Assembly: GCA_937902805.1 (NCBI GenBank)
Contig: CALEMB010000015.1
Coordinates: forward strand, 1-37,446
Source: an uncultured Bacteroidales bacterium
GTDB lineage: Bacteria; Bacteroidota; Bacteroidia; Bacteroidales; F082
Direction: 5' to 3'
Length of the DNA stretch: 37,446 bases
Below are positions 14,894-23,691 of this stretch, in pieces. The position numbers and the translations under genes were made by a program. How positions within the stretch are numbered: position 1 is the stretch's first letter; each line of letters begins with the position of its first letter. Under the pieces are notes generated by a model that saw only the letters and a list, made by a program, of their open reading frames with translations, was not told the DNA's origin and ran no database searches.

Positions 14894-15454
14894 TTATTTT
14901 GTTGATTCCCAATTTGTTTCGGTGTTATTGTCTAAATAACCAAAAAACCTTGCCAAAACAAAGAAGTAGTCAGACAGGCGGTTGAGGTACTTCAAATCGA
15001 GCGAATCTATAGGGTGTTGCGCTGCCAAACGCCAGCCCTGACGCTCGGCGCGACGGCATACCGTACGGCACACATGGGCATGACTCGCCTTCAGGTTGCC
15101 ACCTGGGATGACAAAGCTCCTCAACTCGGGCAATTGCTCGTTCATCACGTCAATTTCGTGCTCCAAATAGGCCACGTCTTCGGCAGTCAACACGGGAATC
15201 ATCTTTTTTACTTCAGAGTTTTCGTCCAAGGCGAAATGTGACTCGATGGTGAACAACTTGTTCTGAACCGTATCCAACACGGTTTTCATTTCTGCGGTAA
15301 CACCTTCTTGGTCATAGAGCACCCCAATGAAAGCACTCAGTTCGTCGACGGTGCCGTAAGCTTCAACGCGGTCGTCGTATTTCGCGACACGCAAGCCGCC
15401 AATCAGTGAGGTCTTGCCTTCGTCGCCAGTTTTGGTATAGGTATTATTCTTCAT
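14894..15454 (-). CDS. PduO-type ATP:cob(I)alamin adenosyltransferase
   Basis: The 186-residue enzyme adenosylates cob(I)alamin to make coenzyme B12. Motifs are diagnostic: YTKTGDEGKTSL at the N-terminus (ATP binding), RVEAYGTVDELSAFIG near 28-43, and CRTVCRRAER near 128-137. The length is usual for the PduO family. The cell therefore probably uses adenosylcobalamin, for example for methylmalonyl-CoA mutase, although no B12 enzyme lies nearby. A long hairpin repeat separates it from the upstream minus-strand gene. Confidence 0.93.
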   Translation of the reverse strand: MKNNTYTKTGDEGKTSLIGGLRVAKYDDRVEAYGTVDELSAFIGVLYDQEGVTAEMKTVLDTVQNKLFTIESHFALDENSEVKKMIPVLTAEDVAYLEHEIDVMNEQLPELRSFVIPGGNLKASHAHVCRTVCRRAERQGWRLAAQHPIDSLDLKYLNRLSDYFFVLARFFGYLDNNTETNWESTK

Positions 15455-15464
15455 TTTTCTTTTG

Positions 15465-15539
15465 TCGGGCCTTTCGACAAGCTCAAGGACCCTTGGCTTT
15501 TCTATTAAGCTAAGGCCCCTGAGCCTGTCGAAGGGCCGA
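15465..15539. repeat. Long imperfect palindrome (REP-like, CTTCGACA..GAGC family)
   Basis: Two imperfect arms (15465-15488 with TTTCGACAAGCTCAAGG, 15516-15539 with CTGAGCCTGTCGAAGG) enclose a second stem, CCTTGGCTT / AAGCTAAGG. The whole folds into a hairpin of about 75 bases between co-directional genes. The core GAGCTTGTCGAA recurs twice at 31537-31580. Confidence 0.7.
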
Positions 15540-15547
15540 AATATTAA

Positions 15548-16216
15548 CTAATACTTTAGCACAAAATCCTGTTTCTCAATCCCTTCTCGGAAGAAGACCA
15601 TGCCAATGCAGTACAAATCGAAGGTGACAGACACATCTTCGTTGCCTTTGATTTCCTCCCAAGCGTCTTCCATATCAAGGTTGTGGTGAATGCCCTCGAA
15701 GATAAAAACCGAATCAGAGGTTTTATAATTCAGGCAATCAGCAAGATAATCCCAAGTGTCGTCTTCGAAGGAGTCGCGGCTAAAGAAAACAAATCCCGTA
15801 TTGAGCCGTTTGAAATGCTCCGAATCGAACTCCTCGGGTTGGATGAGGCTTACATTGTCGACACCCATTGAATTAAGCGTTTCCAAAAAGTCGTCCGACT
15901 CCTCAAGGTGTACCTGGGTCTGCAAATGCCCCAAGGCCATAGCTGCCGTGTTCAAGGCCGACACTTTACCAAACGACACCACCGAGTCAGGCTCAAAATA
16001 GCGCACCATTCGATAGAGCAAACGGCTTTGCTTTCGCAGGTTGTAACGTATGTGCTTCCGTTTGTCGAGGAGGCGCGCAATACGGTAGATGGTGTCGTAG
16101 TCACGATTGGAGCCGCTGTCGTTCAATACCTTATGCATGAAATCGTACACAAATGGCGAGTGGATAGAATACTCGCTTTTGCGCTTCAACAGGTATTTCA
16201 AATAACTGTTCAACAT
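15548..16216 (-). CDS. Class I methyltransferase-like protein with degenerate SAM motif
   Basis: The 222-residue product has the N-terminus typical of a Bacteroidetes methyltransferase-like family (YLLKRKSEYSIHSPFVYDF) and its closing FDLYCIGMVFF near 200-210. The usual glycine-rich SAM loop is replaced by VSFGKVSALNTAAMALG (about 80-96), so cofactor binding is doubtful. The protein is cytosolic. It starts three bases after the stop of the secreted-protein gene upstream, so the two are probably co-transcribed. Confidence 0.6.
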   Translation of the reverse strand: MLNSYLKYLLKRKSEYSIHSPFVYDFMHKVLNDSGSNRDYDTIYRIARLLDKRKHIRYNLRKQSRLLYRMVRYFEPDSVVSFGKVSALNTAAMALGHLQTQVHLEESDDFLETLNSMGVDNVSLIQPEEFDSEHFKRLNTGFVFFSRDSFEDDTWDYLADCLNYKTSDSVFIFEGIHHNLDMEDAWEEIKGNEDVSVTFDLYCIGMVFFREGIEKQDFVLKY

Positions 16217-16219
16217 AAC

Positions 16220-17770
16220 TCAATCATATTGAACCTTTTGCAGGTAAAACACCGCACGCTTGGGCTTGGGCTGGGTGCCGTTTTGGATAATTTGCGAGCC
16301 GTAGATGAGGAAACGGTTGCCATACCATGGGACCATCTGGGCGAAATATTCGTCCTCCACATAGTCGGCACCATGAATGGGAGCCAGTTTCTCGCTTTGC
16401 TGGTTCATCAGTAGCTGGCCTTCCTTGTCAAAAGCGTTGTATCTCAGGTGGTTCCGGTAAGGCGAAGCCACAACAAGCTCATCGAAACAAACGCCTTCGG
16501 AAGCATGGGGGAAGAGGTCGTAGGTGAGTTCGTTGTCGAATTTCACCGACTGCTGCCACATTAGGTGCCCTTCGGAATCGAAAGCCAGCAACACCTCGCT
16601 GAAGAAGTCGTAGCCGTCGAAAACGGTGTAGGAATAAGGATAGCCGCCATAGTAGCCGTAGTTCATTCGGGTCTCCGTGTGGTAATAAGGCATGAAAGCC
16701 TCCACTGCAAAGATGGTCATGTCGTCGAAGTCGGTCACCCGAGGTGTCAGGAACTGGAAGGCGATCTCTCCTCTCTGTGGGTTGTCTTTCTTTTGGTTTT
16801 TCAGCCGCTCTTCGCGCACGCGCACACGGTCGGAAGCGGTTAAAGCATGTTCGATTGCTGGCATGTCCTTGAACAGGTAAAAATGGCTGTCGGCAACGCC
16901 GGAAACAAAGCGCAACCACACCACACCCAGGCTTTCTTTGTCGAAGTCCTCCGTCACGCCTTGCAGGCTGACCTTTCGGCCCGTCTCGCGCTCCAAGGTG
17001 CCGATGACCACCAGGTTGTGGCTTTCATCGAAGCGGAAGCCCATCCTGCCCAAGGCGGCGTTGGGAATGTTTTCGTAGTGGTAGCTGCCTTGTAAGGCAA
17101 CCGACGTGGAATAGACCAGGAAAGAGGTTGAAGCAAAACGCTTGTTGTCATATTCCTTGGCGGCCACCACAAAGCAATGCTCGTTCGGGAAGGCTTCGGT
17201 TTGGAACAGGACAAAACTGCTTGAGGGGTTGGGTGTCACAATGCGACAGGCATTGGAAGTCAAGTCGTAGAAGTGCAAGGTTCCGTTGCCGCTTTTGTCG
17301 TTGAGGGCAATCATCATCATGCCGTCGGCAACTTCCACCGACAGTGGCACCGACTTTTCGGACCATTTGTTCCAAAAAGTTCTATAGGAATGCTCTGTCC
17401 GATTGAAGCTCACCACAAGGAAATCCAGCGTGTCGGAGGCTTTTTTGTTGCCCTCGTTGACGAAGAGGAAGGCGGCATAGCGGTCGTCACAGTCGGAATC
17501 GAAGAACTTGAGCTTGTCGGGCAAGGGGATGAGGTCACTGCGGGTCTCGTAGAGGCTAGTGTCGACAAGGGCAAAGCTCCAAAGACGATGCTTTTCGTTG
17601 TCGGTCTTTTCGGTTTCGGAAAGCATGAGGCCGCCTTTCGCGTCAAACGACTGGAAGTGGCTGCCTTGGTCCTTGTGCCAACGGTTCACCTCATAGCGTA
17701 CGGGCTCCACCTGCTGGGCTGCGGCCGTGCAAGTGAGGAAAAGGATTGCTATGAGGAAGATGTTTTTCAA
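16220..17770 (-). CDS. Secreted protein of unknown function
   Basis: The open frame reaches 17809, but those codons lie in the palindromic repeat. A TTG at 17770 begins KNIFLIAILFLTCTAAAQ, a proper signal peptide, and gives 516 residues; no ATG is available nearby. The mature protein is rich in beta-strand-like segments with repeated aromatic and Asp/Glu patterns, and has a Tyr/Gly-rich stretch (YGYYGGYPYSY) in the last third. I recognise no domain. It is probably periplasmic or outer-membrane associated, and is the first gene of a two-gene unit with the methyltransferase-like gene. Confidence 0.55.
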   Translation of the reverse strand: MKNIFLIAILFLTCTAAAQQVEPVRYEVNRWHKDQGSHFQSFDAKGGLMLSETEKTDNEKHRLWSFALVDTSLYETRSDLIPLPDKLKFFDSDCDDRYAAFLFVNEGNKKASDTLDFLVVSFNRTEHSYRTFWNKWSEKSVPLSVEVADGMMMIALNDKSGNGTLHFYDLTSNACRIVTPNPSSSFVLFQTEAFPNEHCFVVAAKEYDNKRFASTSFLVYSTSVALQGSYHYENIPNAALGRMGFRFDESHNLVVIGTLERETGRKVSLQGVTEDFDKESLGVVWLRFVSGVADSHFYLFKDMPAIEHALTASDRVRVREERLKNQKKDNPQRGEIAFQFLTPRVTDFDDMTIFAVEAFMPYYHTETRMNYGYYGGYPYSYTVFDGYDFFSEVLLAFDSEGHLMWQQSVKFDNELTYDLFPHASEGVCFDELVVASPYRNHLRYNAFDKEGQLLMNQQSEKLAPIHGADYVEDEYFAQMVPWYGNRFLIYGSQIIQNGTQPKPKRAVFYLQKVQYD

Positions 17771-17791
17771 GGAATTGGGCGTGTTTTGAAT

Positions 17792-17878
17792 CCCCCGCCC
17801 TTTGGGCACCCCCTTAAAAGGGGGAACTGGCTACACCTATAGTATGAGCCAGTTCCCCCTCATGAGGGGGGCAGGGGG
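17792..17878. repeat. Nested palindromes of C5/G5 tracts
   Basis: CCCCCTT-AA-AAGGGGG (17809-17824) overlaps GGGGGAACTGGCT / AGCCAGTTCCCCC (17820-17832 with 17847-17859, 13-bp perfect arms), which overlaps the perfect palindrome CCCCCTCATGAGGGGG (17855-17870). Further C and G tracts at 17792-17800 and 17874-17878 can close the outside. Alternative pairings are possible, as in a conformational switch or a compound REP element. Confidence 0.7.
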
Positions 17879-17884
17879 AGTAAA

Positions 17885-19555
17885 TTAGAACTTCACAAAC
17901 TTCGAAACAGCCGTGCTACCGTTGGCAAAGCGGAAATTGACGAAATAAACGCCGTTGACCAGTTCGCTCACATTGAGTTGGGCTTCACCGGCAACAACGT
18001 TCATTGTGCTGACCTTGCGGCCCGTCATATCGAAGATGCTGACTTCAGCGGCCTCATCGAGCACGAACGAAATCTGTTCGCTGGCAGGGTTGGGATAGAG
18101 GCCGATGGTGTTGTTTTGTTCAGCAACTGACTCTGCGCCATAGGAAACAACCTTCACATAGTCGATTTCCCAAGATGCAGCGCCTTCGGTAGTGCTTGTG
18201 TAGACAAAGGCAACGTAGAAGTTAGGATACCCCAGGCCGTATCCGTCAAGGACACTCCAGATGTTCACTGCGCCGGATTCAACCCATTCATAATTGCCCG
18301 TTGAATACTCGAACTTTTCTGTGATGTCAATCCATTCGGCTCCGGTGGGGTCGCCTTGACCGTCATACTCGACGGAGACTTTCACTTGCAGCGGTTCGCC
18401 TTCGAACTTCATAGCGGTGCGGAAGCTCAGAATTGCATCTTGGTTGCCTTGGCTGGAGATAGCGGGGCTGACAAGCCAGTCCTCGTTTTCGTTGGCAGCG
18501 CTGTTGGCATAGCCGTTCATGTTGGCGTATGTCGTACCTTGGTGATCACCATGATGCCATTCTTGTTCGCCAACGATATTGTGGGCAGTGAACACGCCGA
18601 GTTCTTCATTGAAGTCTTCGAAGAAGAGGGTGGTGATGTGTTCCGTGGAGCCTATCGTCGTCGGATAAGAGCCGTCAGTTTTGTAGTCGATGTTGGAGCC
18701 TGCGTTGGTGTAGGGGAAGATGGCGAAATGATAAGCGGTGCCACTCTGCAAGTCGCTGAAGGTCACGGTTTGAACGCTGTATGCCACATTCTTGGCCAGT
18801 TCGCCATCGGCAACGGGAGTGCCATCGGTGGGGACGATGATGTTGCCCGTGGAAGCCAGCACCAAATATTTGTCAGGAAGTTGTGTACCCGTGGCATCAA
18901 CCCAGTCAACGGTGATGCTCAAGCCATCTTCATTGGTTATGCAATGGAATGCGGTGGGATAGTTGCTCGGCTCAGGGTCGGGAGTAGTGCTGCCGCCAGC
19001 CTTGTAAATGCTAACAAGAGCACCCACAGTTGATGTTTCTAAATAGCAGCTGAAAAGTGGAGCATTGTTCTGTGTGTTGGGATTGAAACGCATGTGGTTG
19101 TGTGTGTTTTCGCCTTGGGCGACGACTTCAGCAGTGCCATCGCCGTTGAAGATGATGTTCCACTGTCCGTTGGCATCGAGTTCGGCCTGGGTCTTCAGGT
19201 TGTTGTTGCTGCTGCTGGCTGCATACAAATAGCCGCCTTTGGCCTCGTCGAACAAGGTCCAAGCACCAGCATTGCCGCCCAAAGTGAGTTGGAACACTTC
19301 CGTATCACTAACGGGATCCGTTCCAGGAGTGACTGTGATGGATTCGCCATTTTCCGAAACCACCACTGCCTTACGGTTGTTATTGTTCTGCTTACCCATC
19401 GCAAGAACACCCAAATCATCATAATGGGCAACGATGAGATAGTTGGCACCAGCCTCAAGACCAGAGGCCGAGGTCACCTTTGTGAATGTTGTTTGTGCAA
19501 TGCCGCTGATTGAAAGGAGCAGCATGGCCATCAATGAGAATAAAACTTTTTTCAT
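17885..19555 (-). CDS. T9SS-exported adhesin-like protein (Fn3, choice-of-anchor J)
   Basis: The 556-residue protein starts with a signal peptide ending ISGIAQ (about residue 21). A beta-rich domain follows (about 25-185), then a fibronectin-III-like region with PDKYLVLAS and GTAYHFAIFPYT. A cleaved-adhesin / choice-of-anchor J domain spans about 310-475 (FFEDFN, NEDWLVSPAI, WEIDYVKVV). The C-terminal 75 residues are a type A T9SS sorting domain (LYPNPASEQISF, VSIFDMTGRKV, NGVYFVNF). It is therefore surface-attached or secreted. The binding partner is unknown. Confidence 0.8.
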   Translation of the reverse strand: MKKVLFSLMAMLLLSISGIAQTTFTKVTSASGLEAGANYLIVAHYDDLGVLAMGKQNNNNRKAVVVSENGESITVTPGTDPVSDTEVFQLTLGGNAGAWTLFDEAKGGYLYAASSSNNNLKTQAELDANGQWNIIFNGDGTAEVVAQGENTHNHMRFNPNTQNNAPLFSCYLETSTVGALVSIYKAGGSTTPDPEPSNYPTAFHCITNEDGLSITVDWVDATGTQLPDKYLVLASTGNIIVPTDGTPVADGELAKNVAYSVQTVTFSDLQSGTAYHFAIFPYTNAGSNIDYKTDGSYPTTIGSTEHITTLFFEDFNEELGVFTAHNIVGEQEWHHGDHQGTTYANMNGYANSAANENEDWLVSPAISSQGNQDAILSFRTAMKFEGEPLQVKVSVEYDGQGDPTGAEWIDITEKFEYSTGNYEWVESGAVNIWSVLDGYGLGYPNFYVAFVYTSTTEGAASWEIDYVKVVSYGAESVAEQNNTIGLYPNPASEQISFVLDEAAEVSIFDMTGRKVSTMNVVAGEAQLNVSELVNGVYFVNFRFANGSTAVSKFVKF

Positions 19556-19621
19556 GTCATTTGCGTTTTATGTTTGACAAATAATTTGATTCAAAATTCA
19601 AGATTCAAGATTTAAAATTCG

Positions 19622-19873
19622 TTATAAATCAAGGGTTTGGGATTGTTCTACAGCCTTGATTTCGGGGATGACTTTTTTCATCACGGCCTCTATGCCGTTT
19701 TTGAGGGTCGACCTGCTGTGGGGGCAGTTGCCGCAGGCACCCGTCAGTTCCACGATGACGGTGTTGTCGTCGGTGAGTTCCACGAAGTTGACATCGCCGC
19801 CGTCTTGCTGGAGGTAGGGACGCACTTGTTCGAGGACGTTTTTGACTTTTCTGAGGATGGTTTCTTTATCCAT
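19622..19873 (-). CDS. NifU C-terminal-domain Fe-S scaffold protein
   Basis: The ATG at 19873 (MDKETILRKV) is preferred over a GTG at 19891 that borders a palindromic repeat; it gives 83 residues. RPYLQQDGGDV and GACGNCPHS, with Cys 47 and Cys 50, are the NifU-type CxxC cluster site. Such proteins assemble Fe-S clusters and hand them on. It follows the Mrp ATPase gene on the same strand after a repeat of about 100 bp, so the two probably act in one Fe-S pathway. Confidence 0.9.
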   Translation of the reverse strand: MDKETILRKVKNVLEQVRPYLQQDGGDVNFVELTDDNTVIVELTGACGNCPHSRSTLKNGIEAVMKKVIPEIKAVEQSQTLDL

Positions 19874-19888
19874 ATCTTTTTCTTTTCT

Positions 19889-19987
19889 CACGCAGAATCC
19901 GCTGAAATCGCTGAACCAGCTGGACGCCTTTTTGATTCGCTTTGCGCTTCATGAAATTGACTTCGTCGAATCTGCGATTTCTGCGTG
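19889..19987. repeat. Imperfect inverted repeat (CACGCAGAA ... TTCTGCGTG)
   Basis: Perfect 9-bp ends CACGCAGAA (19889-19897) and TTCTGCGTG (19979-19987), with further imperfect matches inside (ATCGCTGAA against TTCGTCGAA), form a hairpin-like element filling the gap between the nifU-type and mrp genes. It resembles dispersed REP-like repeats of Bacteroidetes genomes. Confidence 0.6.
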
Positions 19988-19993
19988 CAAATA

Positions 19994-21016
19994 TCACTTT
20001 GTATTCATTATTTCTTGTGCAATTTTGTCGAAGGCCTTGGTGACGGGCGAATCTCCATCCAAGGCAAGAGGCATACCGTTGTCGCCACATTCGGCGATTT
20101 TCTCCGTAATCGGGATTTGGCCAAGGAGCGGCACACCCAGTTGTTCAGCAAACTTTTGTCCGGTTTCCTTGCCAAAGATGTAATACTTTTTGTTGGGCAT
20201 GTCGGTGGGAGTGAAGTAGGCCATGTTCTCCACCAAGCCGTAAATCGGGATTTGCAACGCTTCTTCCTTGAACATCATGGCGGCGCGCAGCACGTCGGCG
20301 AAGGCCACCTTCTGCGGCGTGGTGACGATGAGGGCACCCGACACATTGTATTGTTGTGCCAAAGTCAGCTGGATGTCGCCTGTCCCGGGAGGCATGTCGA
20401 CGACCATCCAATCCAGTTCACCCCAAAGGGTGTCGTTCAACAGCTGGTTCAAGGCACTGGTGGCCATGGGTCCACGCCAGATCAGCGGACGGCTGGCATC
20501 GACGAAGCAGCCTATGCTCATTAGCTTGATGCCAAAGCGTTCAAGAGGCAGCATCACGGTCTTGCCGTCTTTCTCGAAAGCACCAGGTTGCTCGTTGCCG
20601 AGGCCGAACATCATTGGCACGGAAGGGCCATAGATGTCGGCATCAATCAAGCCCACGCGTTGGTTGGCACGAGCCAAAGCGACAGCGAGGTTGGCTGCTA
20701 CAGTCGACTTGCCGACACCGCCCTTGCCCGAAGCCACAGCGATGATGTGCTTCACCTTCGAGAGGGCTGTTTTTTCTTCCACCACCTTGATTTCGATTTC
20801 GGTGTCTTCACCGAAAACTCCGGTCAACGTGCGCTTGGCACCGTTTACCAAAATATCGTTTTTCGGGTCGTTAGCGTGTTCCATGACGAGGTCGAAACGA
20901 ATGGCATTGTCTCTAACCATCAGGTTTTCAACCATGTTCAAGGCAACAATATTATCCCCTTTGGGGAAATAGATGACGTCCTTCAGGACTTCCAATACAT
21001 TTTCTTTGTTTAGCAT
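19994..21016 (-). CDS. mrp: Mrp/NBP35-family Fe-S cluster carrier ATPase
   Basis: The 340-residue protein has an N-terminal MIP18 (DUF59) domain (about 1-80), the deviant Walker motif SGKGGVGKST (about 96-105), and DADIYGPSVPMMFG. Mrp/ApbC proteins bind and transfer Fe-S clusters as dimers. The CPxC cluster ligand usually found near the C-terminus is replaced by FTPTDMPNKKYYIFG, a replacement I recall in Bacteroidetes relatives, so cluster binding must differ. The downstream NifU-type gene supports the pathway. Its promoter lies at 21059-21066. Confidence 0.92.
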   Translation of the reverse strand: MLNKENVLEVLKDVIYFPKGDNIVALNMVENLMVRDNAIRFDLVMEHANDPKNDILVNGAKRTLTGVFGEDTEIEIKVVEEKTALSKVKHIIAVASGKGGVGKSTVAANLAVALARANQRVGLIDADIYGPSVPMMFGLGNEQPGAFEKDGKTVMLPLERFGIKLMSIGCFVDASRPLIWRGPMATSALNQLLNDTLWGELDWMVVDMPPGTGDIQLTLAQQYNVSGALIVTTPQKVAFADVLRAAMMFKEEALQIPIYGLVENMAYFTPTDMPNKKYYIFGKETGQKFAEQLGVPLLGQIPITEKIAECGDNGMPLALDGDSPVTKAFDKIAQEIMNTK

Positions 21017-21058
21017 GTTGGTGAATTTGTCGAACTATAATGATTCTAAATAACCCTG

Positions 21059-21066
21059 CAAAGGTA
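21059..21066 (-). promoter_or_regulatory. -7 box of mrp
   Basis: TACCTTTG on the minus strand, about 42 bases before the ATG at 21016. Confidence 0.5.
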
Positions 21067-21073
21067 GTAAATA

Positions 21074-21104
21074 GTTGAGAGTTGAGAGTTAAAAGTTGAG
21101 AGTT
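21074..21104. repeat. Short tandem repeat GTTGAGA
   Basis: GTTGAGA appears three times with one degenerate copy, just past the stop of the C10 protease gene and upstream of the mrp promoter. Confidence 0.6.
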
Positions 21105-21110
21105 TTTTTC

Positions 21111-23654
21111 TTAATGAATTATGGCGACGTGTTTTGATACGGTTCCGCCTTCCGTCGTAATGCGTAGCAGGTACAATCCGGGTGTGGCCTCATGTAGATC
21201 AAGGACTGTTTGATTTCCTTTAATCTCTTTTTGCAAGACGCACTGCCCTAATGTGTTGTACACCGATACTGATGTCATGCTTTCCGCTTCCACCGTCATC
21301 ATACCTTTAGTGGGATTAGGATAAACCTTTACTTGGGCCTCGTTTTCGTTGATGCCGGTGGGAGAGTAGTAGGCATGAAGCTCAAACTCGTTGGAATGGT
21401 ATTTTCTGTTGGCGGGTGCCGAGGTGCAGTCCAAATCGCCGTAATAGGCATAAAGACGATAGTAGTAGTCGCCTTCTTCTGGTAAGGCATTGTCGGTATA
21501 GGTGACCGCGTTGGCACCCAAGGGCTTGATGCGATGATATTCGCCGTCGCCTTCCTTGCGGTAAAGGTAATAACCTGAAAGACCGTCATGTGGCTCGGGA
21601 GCCTCCCATTTCAACTTGATTTTATAGTTGTTGGTCAGCTCGTAGTCCAGGTTGCGCGGCGGATAGCAAGGGCCGAATGTGGCGCACGACTCATTGGAGT
21701 ATTCACCATTCTCACCACCTTCGCAAAGCACAGCTACGCGATAGCAGTGACCGCCCATCGTGACCCTGTCGTCCAATAGGGTCGTGCCCTCTTGGATGAG
21801 GCGATACAGCAGTCCGTCGCGGTAAACATTATAGCCGTAGCCGGCGTTTTCAACGGCATCCCAACTGAGCAGTATGCCTTCGTCAGCAACGGTTGCCACA
21901 AGGTTGTCGGGCGTATCGCAGGAGAGGTCGCCGCCACAAGTGTTGTTGGTGCTGATGAATATGCCTTCCTGCATTGCATCGGAGGAATTCGAGAAGGAGT
22001 AAATGGTTTGGTTGCCAGCGTCTTTGATGACAAAAGACATTTGATTGACGGTTTCTTCTGGAGCAGTCCAGCCAAAACTCACCTGACCGAGGGGCAAGGC
22101 AAACTCGACGGAAGTGGCTGCCGACGAGGTCATGGTGCAACGCGCGACTTCGTGCCCTGTGTTGTTGTAAACGGAGATATAGCCGCCACGCCAGCCTTGC
22201 ATGGAGTTGGTTGTCATGATAATTCTCCAATCACAAAATGGTCCTACCAATACATCCATGACATTGGCATGTTTGCCAACACGGCCATTGGCGACAACAT
22301 ACACTGCATAGTGATACATATCATAACGTGGTACTTCGGAATCCACAACTTCCATTGCGACACCTGGGGCGACATCGGTCAAAGTTTGGATGATTTCATT
22401 GTCGCGCAACACCACGACTTGTTCGATAGTCGTCAAGGGGGTGCCGTTGAGAGTGGTGGTGGGAGTGGTCCAATGCAGCGAGGCCTTCAGGTCGGTATCG
22501 GAAACCGCCACCGCTGTAAAGTCGCCGGGTGCCATGGGAGTGGCATCGTAAATGGGCTGGGGGACGAAGTTGAACATGGCGTCAGCAGGACTGGTATATG
22601 GTGCCTCGTCGATGATGTACCAACCGTCGCTACCGCCTCCCCAGCCGAGGTTGAAGTGGAACATGTCGTGGTCGTCGTAGCCGTCGCAAACGAATGCGTG
22701 GCAGCCACCGTCTTGGCAGCCGCCATAATACATCGGCCAGCCCATGTCGAATTGCTCACGTACCATAGTCTTCCATTCTTCCAGGCCATAATCATTGCGC
22801 CTAAGTTGCACGTTGGCATCCGAATAGTTGAAATAGTCGTGCATGACGCCAGGGATGGGTCCCGAAGCGCCACCGCTACCGTCGGGGCCGTAGCCCATAT
22901 CGATGGTGACGCCGCAATGGAAACACAGGGTGCCCGTAGCAAGTTTATCGGCCTCGGAGGAGTTGTTATCCAGCACGTTGGGCATGTTGTCCCAGTCGTA
23001 TGTGGTGTTGCCGAAGTCGGCACAAATCTGGCCGTAGTCTTCATGATAGTAACAATGGTCACCGATGCCTTGTGCGGGATAGGCCCAGAAACGCATCAGT
23101 TGCGACATGGCCGTAGCGAGACAGCCCACAATGGCGTGGCCACCCGAGCCGTTGGGGTCTTCGGGACAGCAGTAGTTATAGGGATAAGTCTGATCCCATT
23201 TGGTTTGGCAGAAATAGCTGCCTTCACGGCCACCATAGCGAGAGATGAGTTTGCCATGGGTCAGCACAGAATTCCATTCAGCAGCCACCATAGGAGATGC
23301 TATGGCGTTGCCTTTTGCACGTAGCCGCCCAATGCGCTCAGCAATGCCACCCAAATAATCCTGCAACGCAGGCGGGATGTTGGTCGCATCGAAAGTCGAC
23401 TCGTTGGAATAGCCGATGACAGGACGATAAGCGTTGTCGCCAGCGATAATAACGAAGCCGTGGCTGCCGATATTGAAGACATAGAAAGCGTCATTTTGAC
23501 CTGTGTAGACCAAGTTGGGTGTAGCGCGCTCTATGGCCAGCTTTGCAGTGGCGAATTTCTGTGCCGCAGTTTGGGCAAAGGAAACATGTATGGGCTTAGC
23601 TTGAAGTATGATGGTGCCAAAAGCCAAACACAAAAGGAACAGATACTTTTTCAT
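21111..23654 (-). CDS. C10-family cysteine protease (streptopain-like), T9SS cargo
   Basis: The 847-residue protein has a signal peptide (about 1-20), an inhibitory prodomain of the Spi/SpeB type (to about 125), then a C10 catalytic domain. The catalytic Cys is at 178 in VGCLATAMSQLMRF and the His at 319 in GGCHAFVCDGYD, followed by FHFNLGWGG. Three or so fibronectin-III-like segments follow (about 375-780). A T9SS sorting domain ends the protein (VYPNPTKGMMTVE, VSVYNTLGQCVLQ, PGLYLLRI). Relatives include interpain and PrtT of oral Bacteroidales. It is secreted as a zymogen and probably degrades host or dietary protein. Confidence 0.9.
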   Translation of the reverse strand: MKKYLFLLCLAFGTIILQAKPIHVSFAQTAAQKFATAKLAIERATPNLVYTGQNDAFYVFNIGSHGFVIIAGDNAYRPVIGYSNESTFDATNIPPALQDYLGGIAERIGRLRAKGNAIASPMVAAEWNSVLTHGKLISRYGGREGSYFCQTKWDQTYPYNYCCPEDPNGSGGHAIVGCLATAMSQLMRFWAYPAQGIGDHCYYHEDYGQICADFGNTTYDWDNMPNVLDNNSSEADKLATGTLCFHCGVTIDMGYGPDGSGGASGPIPGVMHDYFNYSDANVQLRRNDYGLEEWKTMVREQFDMGWPMYYGGCQDGGCHAFVCDGYDDHDMFHFNLGWGGGSDGWYIIDEAPYTSPADAMFNFVPQPIYDATPMAPGDFTAVAVSDTDLKASLHWTTPTTTLNGTPLTTIEQVVVLRDNEIIQTLTDVAPGVAMEVVDSEVPRYDMYHYAVYVVANGRVGKHANVMDVLVGPFCDWRIIMTTNSMQGWRGGYISVYNNTGHEVARCTMTSSAATSVEFALPLGQVSFGWTAPEETVNQMSFVIKDAGNQTIYSFSNSSDAMQEGIFISTNNTCGGDLSCDTPDNLVATVADEGILLSWDAVENAGYGYNVYRDGLLYRLIQEGTTLLDDRVTMGGHCYRVAVLCEGGENGEYSNESCATFGPCYPPRNLDYELTNNYKIKLKWEAPEPHDGLSGYYLYRKEGDGEYHRIKPLGANAVTYTDNALPEEGDYYYRLYAYYGDLDCTSAPANRKYHSNEFELHAYYSPTGINENEAQVKVYPNPTKGMMTVEAESMTSVSVYNTLGQCVLQKEIKGNQTVLDLHEATPGLYLLRITTEGGTVSKHVAIIH

Positions 23655-23680
23655 TTTCAGGACAATTAGATTATTGCCCG

Positions 23681-23688
23681 CAAATGTA
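23681..23688 (-). promoter_or_regulatory. -7 box of the C10 protease gene
   Basis: TACATTTG on the minus strand, 26 bases before the ATG, almost touching the stop of the upstream hydrolase gene (23692). Confidence 0.5.
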
Positions 23689-23691
23689 GCA

